A stretch of 64,000 nt of DNA from Pseudarthrobacter siccitolerans (GCF_030823375.1 NZ_JAUSXB010000001.1:2170001-2234000); one strand, 5' to 3'. Positions 17,820 through 28,261 are shown, counted from the first letter of the stretch. Numbers and translations are program-made. Notes: generated from the sequence alone by a model not told the origin.

Positions 17820-18782
17820 ATGAGCCACCCCAGGTCGAACGAGCGCCAGTCGGCATGGGCCGTATCAGCAGCACCCACGGCTGATCAGGGGGAGCGCAAC
17901 GTGAGCCCGTGGACGTCCGCACTCATGGGAGTCCTGGCAGGACTGCTCGGCCTGGCTCCCTGGCTTGTGACCGGCGCACGGCTGCCGCTGCAGAACCTGT
18001 GGGCAACGGAAGTTCTTCCGGCACAGATGCCGGTATCGCTGCTGCCCCTGAGCCAATACGAACTCACCACATTGGTGGCCCTGATGACAGTGGGTGGAGC
18101 CCTTGCCGGTTTCACGGTTCGGCTGTGCCGGCCGGGACGACGTCGGGCGGTAACTTGGAGCGCGGCGGCGGGCGTCCTCGCGGTCCAGGGCGCAGCCACG
18201 ATCCAGGCGTTCAGTGTTGTCCGCGCCGGGCTGGCGCCGGGATCCGCCTCGGGTCTTTACTTCGCGGGCCTGCTGGCGGGGGTGATTGCCGCCGTCGCTG
18301 CCAGCGCGGTGGCGCTGTTCCTCCTGGCGTCCAAGTCACCTGCCCTGGCCGCTTTGGGGCTGGGCCTTATGGCGGTCCCCTTTGCGTCCTGGGCGGTGGA
18401 ATGGGTGGTGAACCTCGCCGGCGTTGGCAACGTACCTGCCGCGGTACCCACGATCGCCCGCTGGCTACCCGCAGTGCTGGTAGGCCTGGCGTTGGCTTGG
18501 TGCGGGTTCCGGCCCACCATCCGCATCCTGGTCTGGGCAGGGGACCTTGTACTGCTGTGGGTAGTGCCGGCGCTGTTCATTTCAGTCAATTACGTCCTTG
18601 GCACCCGCGTTTACCTGGGCGACTTCGAGGAGATGGCCTTCATGGGACGGCAAATCCTGGCAGCCACCCTGGGCCCGGCCGGCGGGGCAGGACCACTTAT
18701 CCTGCTCGCGACCGCCATCGCCCTGGCGGGAACTGGCATCCTGGAAGTACGCCGCAGGCGGCAGGCGCGGCCTGCGGCGTGA
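17820..18782 (+). CDS. Integral membrane protein of unknown function
   Basis: 320 aa from ATG 17820 with AAAGGAG five bases before. A hydrophilic N-terminus of about 35 residues precedes eight or so membrane segments (ALMGVLAGLLGLAPWLV, ELTTLVALMTVGGALAG, LYFAGLLAGVIAAVAASAVALFLL, LGLMAVPFASWAVEW, LPAVLVGLALAWCGF, LVLLWVVPALFISV, ILLATAIALAGTGIL) and a basic tail. No known family motif is seen. It is 87 bp after glgX with its own TAGTAT-like -10 candidate, so linkage to glycogen use is only positional. The end of the gene lies in a 20-bp-period duplication. Confidence 0.7.
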   Translation: MSHPRSNERQSAWAVSAAPTADQGERNVSPWTSALMGVLAGLLGLAPWLVTGARLPLQNLWATEVLPAQMPVSLLPLSQYELTTLVALMTVGGALAGFTVRLCRPGRRRAVTWSAAAGVLAVQGAATIQAFSVVRAGLAPGSASGLYFAGLLAGVIAAVAASAVALFLLASKSPALAALGLGLMAVPFASWAVEWVVNLAGVGNVPAAVPTIARWLPAVLVGLALAWCGFRPTIRILVWAGDLVLLWVVPALFISVNYVLGTRVYLGDFEEMAFMGRQILAATLGPAGGAGPLILLATAIALAGTGILEVRRRRQARPAA

Positions 18783-18813
18783 GGCCGTGCTTTTAGGCGT
18801 GAGGCCGTGCTTT
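18776..18813 (+). repeat. Tandem duplication across the membrane-protein stop codon
   Basis: GGCGTGAGGCCGTGCTTT at 18776-18793 and again at 18796-18813, period 20 bp, with a partial third copy after it. The first copy contains the stop codon TGA. Confidence 0.7.
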
Positions 18814-18851
18814 GCGGTGCTTTTAGCGCCGGAACAGCCAGCAGGAATAAC

Positions 18852-19250
18852 TCAGATCAGCGCGTGCATCCCGAAGCTGCGCGGCCTGCCGAACGAGGCG
18901 GCACCGAGGAACTCGACGCCGACGAACGGCTCCTCCCCGACCACCCATTCATCGTGTCCGGGAGGAAGCGCATAGGTGTCATTGGCGTGGATGGTTGACC
19001 TCCCGCCGTCGGCCGTTTCAATCTCGAGCTGCCCGGAGATGCAGTAGCCGAGGTGGTGGTGCTCGCAGAAGTCGGTCAGTTCGGCGGGCTTGGCGGACAG
19101 GGACCACCGCCAGCCGGGCGCGAGGATCAGCCGCGCCACCGAGTAGTCGTCCACCGTGACAAGATCGAACTCCGCCTTGTCCGGGCAACGCTTTTTATCG
19201 GGATCATCAAATGATTTGACTGCCAACGCTCTGATGAAATTTGCGGTCAT
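18852..19250 (-). CDS. Cupin-domain protein
   Basis: 132 aa from ATG 19250; upstream codons in the same frame have non-coding composition. Cupin core: GWRWSLSAKPAELTDFCEHHHLGYCISGQLEIE with three His as likely metal ligands, then HANDTYALPPGHDEWVVGEEP. The single small beta-barrel suits a small-molecule-binding or dioxygenase-like cupin; the substrate is unknown. No ribosome site is seen, so a leaderless or alternative start is possible. The dispersed sequence at 19266-19296 lies just upstream. Confidence 0.75.
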   Translation of the reverse strand: MTANFIRALAVKSFDDPDKKRCPDKAEFDLVTVDDYSVARLILAPGWRWSLSAKPAELTDFCEHHHLGYCISGQLEIETADGGRSTIHANDTYALPPGHDEWVVGEEPFVGVEFLGAASFGRPRSFGMHALI

Positions 19251-19265
19251 GTGGACACAGCCTGT

Positions 19266-19296
19266 TGATCGGGATGGGGACGCCTGGCTGCGAACC
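19266..19296 (+). repeat. Dispersed sequence, copy 2 (partner at 15312)
   Basis: TGATCGGGA, six extra bases, then CGCCTGGCTGCG and ACC. Shared with 15312-15336 apart from the insertion and one change. Confidence 0.5.
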
Positions 19297-19641
19297 AGAC
19301 GGTGGGTTCGGATACCGACGAGCGGTGAAGTATAAGCGAGACCTTGAGCCGTACACGCCTTTGCCCCCGGCGCACACGCGTCCGCCGGGCAGTGCCAGCG
19401 TATCTCTAACCGTAGCCCTACCCCCTCTGAAGTCAATGGGGAAAACCGACCAGTATTGGGTAGCCCGGGCCCTAGCGCGGGCCCAAGCGCAGGCGCACGA
19501 TTAACTATCGGATCCCAAACCAGACTGAATCCGGCAACGTCAGGCCCCCCGCTCAACCGGGGCGTGCTGATCGTAAAATGGGACTGCAGGCTGCGGCCGC
19601 CACCCTGCTCAACGGCAAGGCTCAGTCGCGCCCTGGCTCGA

Positions 19642-19653
19642 CCCAATATTGGG
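19642..19653. promoter_or_regulatory. Perfect 12-bp palindrome before the secreted protein gene
   Basis: CCCAATATTGGG, 46 bp before the ATG at 19700, with a near copy at 19450-19461. It could be an operator for the downstream gene. Confidence 0.35.
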
Positions 19654-19699
19654 GAATTGCACCCAAAAACTGGTGAAACGCATCCTTTCAGGAGCAAAA

Positions 19700-20194
19700 A
19701 TGTCCATCACTCCAACAATTAAAAGCCGTACAACCCGGGCAAAGATCGCCCTGATTCCGGCTCTCTCGCTGGGCCTGTTCGTGGGTTCCGCGGCATTCGC
19801 TGCCCCGGCCCACGCCCACGACGACGACTCAATTAGAGGCTGTACCGTCAAGCCCCTGAAGCCAACGGACGAACGAGGCAACTGGGTGAACTTTAGGATC
19901 AGTGTGAAATGTGAAGACGGGAAAAGGACCGTCCACATCAGACAGATCCGGTACGAGGCTGACCGCGGCAGCGATACCCGCCTGGGCGACGACTACTTCG
20001 TGCGCCATCTGGACCACAAGGACGACTACAAAATCATAGACAGCCTTGACCACGTCCAACAGAACCTGGACCGCCACGGCAGCGAAGAGGTCTATCACAA
20101 GGTTTCGTTCGCGGTTGAAAACGCCAATGGTCACCTGTCTGACTGGTCCGACTGGGAAAAGAGCGAAGTATTGAGGGACGTGAACGTCCACTAG
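19700..20194 (+). CDS. Secreted charged protein of unknown function
   Basis: 164 aa from ATG 19700 after CAGGAG. A signal peptide (KIALIPALSLGLFVGSAAFAAPAHAH) is followed by a charged Asp/His-rich domain with two Cys (RGCTVKP and SVKCEDG), probably one disulfide. Codon choice is less GC-rich than neighbours, suggesting later acquisition. No domain recognised. It ends with a strong terminator. Confidence 0.7.
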   Translation: MSITPTIKSRTTRAKIALIPALSLGLFVGSAAFAAPAHAHDDDSIRGCTVKPLKPTDERGNWVNFRISVKCEDGKRTVHIRQIRYEADRGSDTRLGDDYFVRHLDHKDDYKIIDSLDHVQQNLDRHGSEEVYHKVSFAVENANGHLSDWSDWEKSEVLRDVNVH

Positions 20195-20220
20195 TCGGTT
20201 CAGCAAAAACCGATGCCGCC

Positions 20221-20251
20221 AGGAGCCAGGGGCTATGAGCCCCTGGCTCCT
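20221..20251 (+). terminator. Terminator after the secreted protein gene
   Basis: Perfect 14-bp stem AGGAGCCAGGGGCT / AGCCCCTGGCTCCT around loop ATG, 26 bp past the stop, with TTCGTCT after it. Confidence 0.8.
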
Positions 20252-20350
20252 TCGTCTGCAGCAATTCCTGCACTGCTGCCGTTTTGCTCCAGCAGGCCGC
20301 TCCCGCCGCCTCAAGCCCCCTTGACTCACCCCGCCCTCCTTCCCTACACT

Positions 20351-20386
20351 TTTCATAAAGCAGAATCTAAATTCCACAAAGCGGAA
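20351..20386 (+). promoter_or_regulatory. Tandem IclR-type operators of the glyoxylate/allantoin operon
   Basis: TTTCATAAAGCAGAA (20351-20365) and TTCCACAAAGCGGAA (20372-20386) agree at 12 of 15 positions and are 21 bp apart, two helical turns. The second is a partial inverted repeat (TTCC...GGAA). Their place, 60-95 bp before hyi, fits an IclR-family (AllR/KdgR-like) repressor encoded elsewhere. Confidence 0.6.
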
Positions 20387-20445
20387 ACGGTAGGAACCGG
20401 AGAAGCAGAGAAGATAGATCAAAGCCCTCCCTGGAAGGACCTACG

Positions 20446-21246
20446 ATGACGTACACAGTGAACTGCTCCATCCTCCTCACGGAGCTGCCCCTGCTCGAGC
20501 GCCCGGCCGCGGCCAAGGCAGCGGGCTTTGATGCTGTCGAGTTCTGGTGGCCCTTCGAAAGCTCAGTCCCCGGCGACGCCGAGGTCGCCGGATTCGAGAA
20601 CGCCGTCACGGACGCCGGCGTGCAGCTCACCGGCCTGAACTTCAACGCCGGCAACATGCCCGGCGGCGACCGCGGCCTGGTCTCCTGGGCCGGCCGCGAG
20701 TCTGAGTTCAAGGACAACATCGACGTCGTTGCCGAAATCGGCGCGCGTCTGGGCTGCAAGGCGTTCAACGCCCTCTACGGCAACCGGCAGGACGACTTCA
20801 CCCCTGAAGAGCAGGACGAACTCGCAGTCAGGAACCTTGCCGCGGCAGCAGAAGGCGTGGCCCGGATCGGCGGCACCGTCCTCCTCGAGCCCGTCAGCGG
20901 CGCACCCAGGTACCCGCTCCTCACGGCTGACGACGCACTCAGGGTCATCACCCGCGTGAAGGCGGAGGCCGGCGTCGACAACATCAAGTTCCTCGCCGAC
21001 TTCTACCACCTGGCGGTCAACGGCGACGACGTCGAATCCGTCATCGAGAACCATGCCAAGGACTTCGGGCACATCCAGATCGCGGACAACCCCGGCCGAG
21101 GCGCCCCGGGCACGGGTACCCTCCCGCTCGGCGAGTGGATCGCACGCAGCCGCGAACTCGGCTACGAGGGCTACATCGGCCTCGAATACAAGGAACCGCA
21201 GGAAACAGCCTTCAGCTGGGCCATCCGCCAGCACGCCTCGCAATAA
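20446..21246 (+). CDS. hyi: Hydroxypyruvate isomerase
   Basis: 266 aa, ATG after GGAAGGACC. TIM-barrel sugar-isomerase fold of the Hyi family: NCSILLTELPLLERPAAAKAAGFDAVEFWWPF at the N-terminus, LNFNAGNMPGGDRG, GCKAFNALYG, LLEPVS (active-site Glu), FLADFYHLAVNGDD, HIQIADNPGRGAPGTG and YIGLEYKE (second Glu). It interconverts hydroxypyruvate and tartronate semialdehyde. First gene of the operon hyi-glxR-gcl-glycerate kinase-allB, 38 bp before glxR. Confidence 0.95.
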   Translation: MTYTVNCSILLTELPLLERPAAAKAAGFDAVEFWWPFESSVPGDAEVAGFENAVTDAGVQLTGLNFNAGNMPGGDRGLVSWAGRESEFKDNIDVVAEIGARLGCKAFNALYGNRQDDFTPEEQDELAVRNLAAAAEGVARIGGTVLLEPVSGAPRYPLLTADDALRVITRVKAEAGVDNIKFLADFYHLAVNGDDVESVIENHAKDFGHIQIADNPGRGAPGTGTLPLGEWIARSRELGYEGYIGLEYKEPQETAFSWAIRQHASQ

Positions 21247-21283
21247 ACGCCCACCACTCAGACTTTCAGTAAAGGAAAAAACA

Positions 21284-22162
21284 ATGAGCAACGTTGCAGT
21301 TATCGGCCTCGGAATCATGGGCCTGCCCATGGCCATCAACCTGGTCAAGGCCGGCCACGCCGTCACCGGCTTCAACCGCAGCCAGGACAAGATCGACAAG
21401 CTCGTCTCCGAAGGCGGCAAGGGCGCCACCAGCATCGCAGACGCCGTCAAGGATGCCGACGTCGTTATCACCATGGTGCCGGACTCCCCCGACGTTGAGG
21501 GTGTGGTCAGCGGCAAGGACGGCGTCTTCGCCAACGCCAGGCAGGGCACCTTGTGGATCGATGCGTCCAGCATCCGCCCGGACGTCGCCAAACGCCTTTC
21601 CGACGAAGCCCGCGAAGCCGGCATCCGCCCCCTCGACGCACCGGTCAGCGGCGGCGAGCAGGGCGCCATCGACGCCGCCCTCTCGATCATGGTGGGCGGC
21701 GACAAGGCAGACTTCGAGGCAGCACAGGATGTCCTCACCGCCGTCGGCAAGACCATCGTCCACGTGGGCCCCTCCGGCTCCGGCCAGACCGTCAAGGCAG
21801 CCAACCAGCTGATCGTGGCCGTCAACATCGAGGTCCTCGGCGAGGCCATAGCCTTCCTTGAGGCCTACGGCGTGGATACCGATGCAGCCCTCAAGGTCCT
21901 CGGCGGCGGCCTGGCCGGCTCCAAGGTCCTGGACCAGAAGGGCCAGAAGATGCTGGACCGCAACTTCGACCCCGGCTTCCGCCTGGCCCTGCACCACAAG
22001 GACCTGGGCATCGTCACCTCCGCCGCCCGCGAAGCCAACGTCGCCGTCCCCCTCGGTGCCGTCGTCGCACAGCTCGTCGCGGCCACCGTCAACCAGGGCG
22101 ACGGCGGCCTCGACCACTCCGGACTCTTCAAGCAGGTCCTCCAGCTCAGCGGCCGCGAGTAG
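21284..22162 (+). CDS. glxR: Tartronate semialdehyde reductase (2-hydroxy-3-oxopropionate reductase)
   Basis: 292 aa, ATG 21284 after AAAGGA. Beta-hydroxyacid dehydrogenase family: N-terminal GLGIMGLPMAINLVKAGHAV (GxGxxG), DAPVSGGEQGAIDAALSIMVGG substrate motif, GQTVKAANQLIVA with the catalytic Lys, and the helical C-terminal domain KDLGIVTSAAREANVAVPLGA. It reduces tartronate semialdehyde from Gcl to D-glycerate with NAD(P)H. A REP-like palindrome starts immediately after its stop. Confidence 0.95.
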   Translation: MSNVAVIGLGIMGLPMAINLVKAGHAVTGFNRSQDKIDKLVSEGGKGATSIADAVKDADVVITMVPDSPDVEGVVSGKDGVFANARQGTLWIDASSIRPDVAKRLSDEAREAGIRPLDAPVSGGEQGAIDAALSIMVGGDKADFEAAQDVLTAVGKTIVHVGPSGSGQTVKAANQLIVAVNIEVLGEAIAFLEAYGVDTDAALKVLGGGLAGSKVLDQKGQKMLDRNFDPGFRLALHHKDLGIVTSAAREANVAVPLGAVVAQLVAATVNQGDGGLDHSGLFKQVLQLSGRE

Positions 22163-22163
22163 G

Positions 22164-22304
22164 TTTCAGCGGGCTCAATCACCGGTGATTGAGCCTGTCG
22201 AAATCCAGGTTTAGACCGGCTCACCCAACGAACTTTTAATGCCCTCACCAGCAGGGCTTCCTACAGCACACCCAAAAACAGGTTTCGACAGGCTCAACCA
22301 CCGG
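22164..22304 (+). repeat. REP-like palindromes between glxR and gcl
   Basis: 22164-22203 is an inverted repeat with no loop; its inner 24 bp (GGCTCAATCACC and complement) are perfect. A second half-copy, GGTTTCGACAGGCTCAACCA, begins at 22281. The same core recurs at 61799-61838 and, degenerated, inside the gene at 14.2 kb. It may form a stem that tunes mRNA stability between glxR and gcl. Confidence 0.75.
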
Positions 22305-22333
22305 GCCCAACCACAGCTTTCAAGGAGCACACC

Positions 22334-24111
<1,778 letters not shown>

Positions 24112-24112
<1 letters not shown>

Positions 24113-24139
24113 ACCTGCACACCTGGAACCTGCACACCT
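24112..24139 (+). repeat. 13-bp direct repeat between gcl and glycerate kinase gene
   Basis: AACCTGCACACCT at 24112-24124 and 24127-24139, two bases apart, just after the gcl stop. It is a recent small duplication in the intergenic linker. Confidence 0.7.
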
Positions 24140-24157
24140 AGAACAAGAAAGACAGCC

Positions 24158-25357
24158 ATGCGGATCGTCATTGCCCCGGACAAGTTCAAAGGGTCCCTGT
24201 CCGCCCCCGAAGTGTGCAGCCACCTGGAAAAGGGGCTGCAGCGCGGAGCGGGCGGGAACCTTGAGGTCCTGCGGATCCCGGTAGCCGACGGCGGTGAGGG
24301 CACCCTGGACGCCGCCGTCGGCTCCGGCTTCACCCGCCGCAGCGCACTGGTGGCCGGGCCAACAGGCGAACCGGTCACGGCCGACTTCGCTGTCCGGGGC
24401 AATGAGGCAGTCATCGAAATGGCGGCTGCCTCGGGCCTGGCCCTGCTCCCCGCCGGAGCATTGGTTGGGGGACGGCCAGGCCCGGCGGCGGCGCGCACCG
24501 CCACCAGCCTGGGCACCGGCCAGCTGATCCGCGCCGCCCTCGACGCAGGCTGCAACCGCATCATCCTGGGCGTGGGCGGCAGCGCCAACACCGACGGCGG
24601 CGCCGGAGTCCTGCAGGGGCTCGGCGCCCGGTTCTTCGATGCAGCGGGCACCGAACTTCCGGCCGGCGGTGCCGCTTTGGCCCACCTGGACCGGATCGAC
24701 TTCGGCGGGTTCGAACCCCGACTGAAGGACACACGCTTTGTGCTAGCGTCCGACGTCGACAATCCCCTAATGGGCGCCCAGGGCGCCGCGGCGATTTTCG
24801 GCCCGCAGAAAGGCGCCAAACAACAGGACGTCGGCTTGCTCGACGCCGCCCTGGCCAGGTTTGTCGAAGTCCTGGCCAGGGAAATCGGACACCGTGCCAT
24901 CAAGGCGTCGGAAGCCCCGGGCGCCGGAGCGGCAGGAGGCGTGGGCTACGCAGCCATCGCCGTACTGGCCGCAACCCGCCGCCCAGGCATCGACGTCGTC
25001 CTCGAATTCACCGGACTGGAGCAGAGATTGGCCGGCGCCGACCTGGTGATTACGGGCGAAGGCAGCCTGGACGAGCAAAGCCTGCTGGGCAAAACGCCCA
25101 TGGGCGTTGCCCGGGCCGCCGCCGGGCAGGGCGTTCCGGTGATCGCGGTATGCGGCCGGACCACCCTTCACCGGAACCAGGCCAGCGCCGCGGGATTCGA
25201 CGACGTTTACGCTTTGACCGAGCTGGAAAGCAATGTAGACAGGTGCATAGCAGAGGCTGCACAGCTTCTGGAGCAGCTGGGCACGCAGATCAGCGGAAGG
25301 CTGGCAGCAAACAGGCTGGCCCGCACCGCCACCACCAAGGAGGACCTCCATGTCTGA
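24158..25357 (+). CDS. Glycerate kinase, GarK/GlxK family
   Basis: 399 aa. Family motifs: [16 protein letters not shown] at the N-terminus, [56 protein letters not shown] and [19 protein letters not shown]. It phosphorylates D-glycerate to 2-phosphoglycerate in this family, sending glyoxylate carbon into lower glycolysis. The last 8 bp overlap the allB start, so the two are translationally coupled. Confidence 0.93.
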   Translation: MRIVIAPDKFKGSLSAPEVCSHLEKGLQRGAGGNLEVLRIPVADGGEGTLDAAVGSGFTRRSALVAGPTGEPVTADFAVRGNEAVIEMAAASGLALLPAGALVGGRPGPAAARTATSLGTGQLIRAALDAGCNRIILGVGGSANTDGGAGVLQGLGARFFDAAGTELPAGGAALAHLDRIDFGGFEPRLKDTRFVLASDVDNPLMGAQGAAAIFGPQKGAKQQDVGLLDAALARFVEVLAREIGHRAIKASEAPGAGAAGGVGYAAIAVLAATRRPGIDVVLEFTGLEQRLAGADLVITGEGSLDEQSLLGKTPMGVARAAAGQGVPVIAVCGRTTLHRNQASAAGFDDVYALTELESNVDRCIAEAAQLLEQLGTQISGRLAANRLARTATTKEDLHV

Positions 25358-26693
25358 AGAACGTTTTGACCTGGTCATCCGCGGCCAGCGCATTCTCACC
25401 ACCGCCGGCCTCGCACCCCGGGAGGTTGGTGTCCGCGGCGGAAAAATCGTCGCGCTCGAACCGCTGGGCAACGGCCTGGCCGGCACCGAGGTCATCGAAC
25501 TGGCCGACGACGAAACCCTGATCCCCGGCCTGGTGGACACCCACGTCCACGTCAACGAGCCCGGCCGCACCGAGTGGGAGGGCTTCGCCTCCGCCACACG
25601 GGCCGCGGCAGCCGGCGGCGTCACCACCATCATCGACATGCCCTTGAACTCCGTCCCGCCCACCACCACAGTGGAAAACCTCAAGCTCAAGCGCGAGGTG
25701 GCCGAGGACCAGGCGTTCATCGACGTCGGGTTCTGGGGCGGCGCGATCCCCGGCAACAAGGGCGACCTGCGCGCCCTGCACGATGAAGGGGTGTTCGGCT
25801 TCAAGTGCTTCCTCCTGCACTCCGGTGTGGACGAGTTCCCGCACCTGGAGGCGGACGAAATGGAAGAGGACATGCGCGAGCTGAAGTCCTTCGACTCGCT
25901 CATGATCGTCCACGCCGAGGACTCCCACGCCATCGACCACGCGCCCCATCCCGGCGGCGCGCACTATTCCACCTTTCTCGCCTCCCGCCCGCGCGGCGCC
26001 GAGAACAAAGCCATCGCCGAGGTGATCGAACGGGCCCGCTGGACCGGTGCGCGTGCTCACATCCTGCACCTCTCGTCGTCGGACGCGCTGCCCATGATCG
26101 CCTCCGCAAAGCGCGACGGTGTGAAGCTCACCGTGGAAACGTGCCCGCACTACCTCACGCTGATGGCCGAGGAAATCCCGGACGGCGCCACCGCCTACAA
26201 GTGCTGCCCGCCCATCCGTGAGGCCTCCAACCGGGAACTACTCTGGCAGGGCCTGCTGGACGGCACCATCGACTGCATCGTCTCGGATCACTCCCCCTCC
26301 ACGCTGGACCTGAAGGACCTGGAAAACGGTGACTTCGCCGTGGCGTGGGGCGGCGTTTCGTCGCTGCAGCTGGGCCTGTCCCTGATCTGGACCGAGGCCC
26401 GGCACCGCGGCATCCCGCTGGAGCAGGTGGTGTCCTGGATGGGCGAGAAGCCGGCAGCCCTCGCCCGGCTCTCCACCAAGGGCCAGCTGGCGCTGGGCTA
26501 CGACGCCGACTTCGCCGTCTTCGCCCCGGACGAGGCCTTTGTGGTGGACGTGTCCAAGCTCAAGCACAAGAACCCCATCACTCCCTACGACGGCAAGGCC
26601 CTCTCCGGCGTGGTCCGGAAGACGTTCCTGCGCGGCGCCGTGGTGGACGGCCAGACCCCCACGGGCAAGCTGATCCGCCGCGGCGGAGTCTAA
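25350..26693 (+). CDS. allB: Allantoinase
   Basis: 447 aa; the ATG overlaps the glycerate kinase gene by 8 bp, with AAGGAGG upstream. Cyclic amidohydrolase: [22 protein letters not shown] (HxH metal ligands), [11 protein letters not shown] with the Lys carbamylated in the family, [24 protein letters not shown] and IVSDHSPS (Asp). It opens allantoin to allantoate. Its place after gcl and the kinase links purine ring breakdown to glyoxylate salvage. Allantoate-processing genes are not in the window. Confidence 0.94.
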   Translation: MSEERFDLVIRGQRILTTAGLAPREVGVRGGKIVALEPLGNGLAGTEVIELADDETLIPGLVDTHVHVNEPGRTEWEGFASATRAAAAGGVTTIIDMPLNSVPPTTTVENLKLKREVAEDQAFIDVGFWGGAIPGNKGDLRALHDEGVFGFKCFLLHSGVDEFPHLEADEMEEDMRELKSFDSLMIVHAEDSHAIDHAPHPGGAHYSTFLASRPRGAENKAIAEVIERARWTGARAHILHLSSSDALPMIASAKRDGVKLTVETCPHYLTLMAEEIPDGATAYKCCPPIREASNRELLWQGLLDGTIDCIVSDHSPSTLDLKDLENGDFAVAWGGVSSLQLGLSLIWTEARHRGIPLEQVVSWMGEKPAALARLSTKGQLALGYDADFAVFAPDEAFVVDVSKLKHKNPITPYDGKALSGVVRKTFLRGAVVDGQTPTGKLIRRGGV

Positions 26694-26702
26694 GGACGCC
26701 CC

Positions 26703-27422
26703 GTGGCCGTGGAAGCGCACTACCCAAGGGGGTTGTCCCGGCATCCGGTTCCTGCCAAACGGGCGGCAGCCCGCGGCCTTGCCATGTGGGTGGTTCCCGA
26801 GGAGGGCACCAGCCCCGAACTGCTGGCCCGCGCCGCCCAACTGGTCCTTGCCCGGGCCCTGCAAACTGCTCCGGAGGCGGAAGTCCATTGGCCTGCCGCC
26901 GGAGCCCCCACGTCCGGGGTCTCCGCCCCAGCGGAAGGAGCCGCAGACCACTCCTCCCGCACTCCTTCCGCGGCGGAGAACCCCGGCGCACGTGAAGAAG
27001 CACCTGAAGAGGCCCCTGAGGGGGCACCTGACGTGGCACCCGCCGCGCTATCCAGCGAGGACGACGGCGGCACGCGACTGCCGCCGTCCGCTGGCCCTGT
27101 GAGCCGGGTCGCCGTAGACCTGGCGGCCGACCAGGTCCTGCTGGACGGCACGCCGGTGGCGCTGACCGGCGTCGAGTTCAAGGTGCTCCGGTACCTGGTG
27201 ACCCACCTGTCCCGTCCGGTGGACAGGGAGGAACTCCAGGAGTTCCTCGATTCGTTTGAAACCCCCGGCGCCTCGGCCCGGTCCATCGACGTGTACGTGG
27301 GCCGGATCCGCCGGAAACTCGGCAATGCCCGCCATGCCGTGGCAACCGTACGGGGCGGCGGATACCGGTTTATGCCGGGTGCCTGCGCAACTGTCCGGGG
27401 CCCGGCGGAATACTGCATATGA
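26703..27422 (+). CDS. OmpR/PhoB-type winged-helix protein without receiver
   Basis: 239 aa from GTG 26703 (AAGGA six bases upstream), nine bases after allB. Residues about 1-65 are unassigned (RGLAMWVVPEEGTSPELLARAAQLVLARAL), 65-130 are a Pro/Ala/Glu-rich linker (EEAPEEAPEGAPD), and 130-230 form a Trans_reg_C domain: VDLAADQVLLDGTPVALTGVEFKVLRYL, VDREELQEFLDS, SIDVYVGRIRRKLG and VRGGGYRF. No phospho-receiver is present. It probably binds DNA and may control the operon it ends, but no ligand domain is evident. Confidence 0.8.
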   Translation: MAVEAHYPRGLSRHPVPAKRAAARGLAMWVVPEEGTSPELLARAAQLVLARALQTAPEAEVHWPAAGAPTSGVSAPAEGAADHSSRTPSAAENPGAREEAPEEAPEGAPDVAPAALSSEDDGGTRLPPSAGPVSRVAVDLAADQVLLDGTPVALTGVEFKVLRYLVTHLSRPVDREELQEFLDSFETPGASARSIDVYVGRIRRKLGNARHAVATVRGGGYRFMPGACATVRGPAEYCI

Positions 27423-27503
27423 CGCCGGAGTTGTATGACTAAGCGGGAACCCGCTTCACTTGATGTTTTGCCATTAACTGACAAAGACTTCCAAAGGAAC
27501 GCC

Positions 27504-27983
27504 ATGAGCCAGACCCTGACCACCAAGCTTCAGCCCGGAACCCAGGCCCCTGATTTCACCCTTCAGGACGCCCAGGGCCGCGAGACCGCCTTGGCCGACT
27601 ACCGTGGCAAGAACGTCATCGTGTACTTTTACCCCAAGGCCGCCACTCCCGGCTGCACCACCGAGGCCTGCGACTTCCGCGACAGCCTTGCCTCGCTGCA
27701 GGGCAAGGGTTACGAGGTCATCGGCATCTCCCCCGACGCCCCCGAGGCACTGGCCGGCTTCACCGGCGACTTCTCCCTCACCTTCCCGCTGCTCTCCGAC
27801 GAGGACCACGCAGTTGCCCTGGCCTACGGCGCCTGGGGCGAGAAGCTGGTCGACGGCGAGATCGTTGAAGGCATCGTCCGTTCCACCGTGGTGGTGGACC
27901 CCGCAGGCTACGTCACGCTCGCCCAGTACCAGGTGAAGGCCCAGGGCCACGTGGCAGCGCTGAAGGAAGCCCTGGGAATCTAA
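27504..27983 (+). CDS. bcp: Thioredoxin-dependent thiol peroxidase (BCP/PrxQ)
   Basis: 159 aa, ATG 27504 with AAAGGAA upstream. Peroxiredoxin motifs: APDFTLQDAQGRE, VIVYFYPKAATPGCTTEACDFRDS with peroxidatic Cys51 and resolving Cys56 five residues apart as in BCP, then VIGISPDAPEALAGF and RSTVVVDPAGYV. It reduces hydroperoxides using thioredoxin in the cytoplasm. It is monocistronic, followed by a 32-bp repeat array and a strong terminator. Confidence 0.95.
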   Translation: MSQTLTTKLQPGTQAPDFTLQDAQGRETALADYRGKNVIVYFYPKAATPGCTTEACDFRDSLASLQGKGYEVIGISPDAPEALAGFTGDFSLTFPLLSDEDHAVALAYGAWGEKLVDGEIVEGIVRSTVVVDPAGYVTLAQYQVKAQGHVAALKEALGI

Positions 27984-27984
27984 C

Positions 27985-28112
27985 TTTCCCCGGACGCGCC
28001 ATCACGTCCTGCAGCTTTTCCCCGGACGCGCCATCACGTCCCGCAGCCTTTCCCGGGACGCTCCATCACGTCCCGCAGCTTTTCCCCGGACGCGCCATCA
28101 CGTCCTGCAGCT
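27985..28112 (+). repeat. Four 32-bp tandem repeats after bcp
   Basis: Four near-identical 32-bp units (27985, 28017, 28049, 28081) with core GGACGCGCCATCACGTCC, then the start of a fifth that runs into the terminator stem. Copies 2 and 3 share CCCGCAGC against CCTGCAGC in 1 and 4. It starts two bases past the stop codon, so it lies in the 3' UTR. Confidence 0.88.
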
Positions 28113-28117
28113 TTTCC

Positions 28118-28152
28118 CTGGATGCCCCCGCACTTCCTGCGGGGGCATCCAG
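28118..28152 (+). terminator. Terminator of bcp
   Basis: Perfect 15-bp stem CTGGATGCCCCCGCA and complement around CTTCC, followed by CGTTTTG. It follows directly on the tandem repeats. Confidence 0.85.
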
Positions 28153-28261
28153 CGTTTTGACCCAGGCCTATTGCCTTGCTTCCACCGTCCTTTCGAACCG
28201 GTACGCTGGTGCTGGTTGCCGCATGGAGGCTCTGGCGGTGCAGGTTGAAACGGGGAGTCCT

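Larger units (their letters stand above)
19251..19699. other. Intergenic region with dispersed repeat and palindromes
   Basis: 449 bp between divergent genes. It holds copy 2 of the 15.3-kb sequence (19266-19296), the palindrome-rich GGGCCC-TAGCGC-GGGCCC (19467-19484) and two related boxes, CCAGTATTGGGT (19450-19461) and CCCAATATTGGG (19642-19653). No gene is supported. Confidence 0.4.

Noticed and set aside
27985..28112. Possible CRISPR array
   Set aside because: Units abut directly with no unique spacers and no cas genes; simple tandem repeat.
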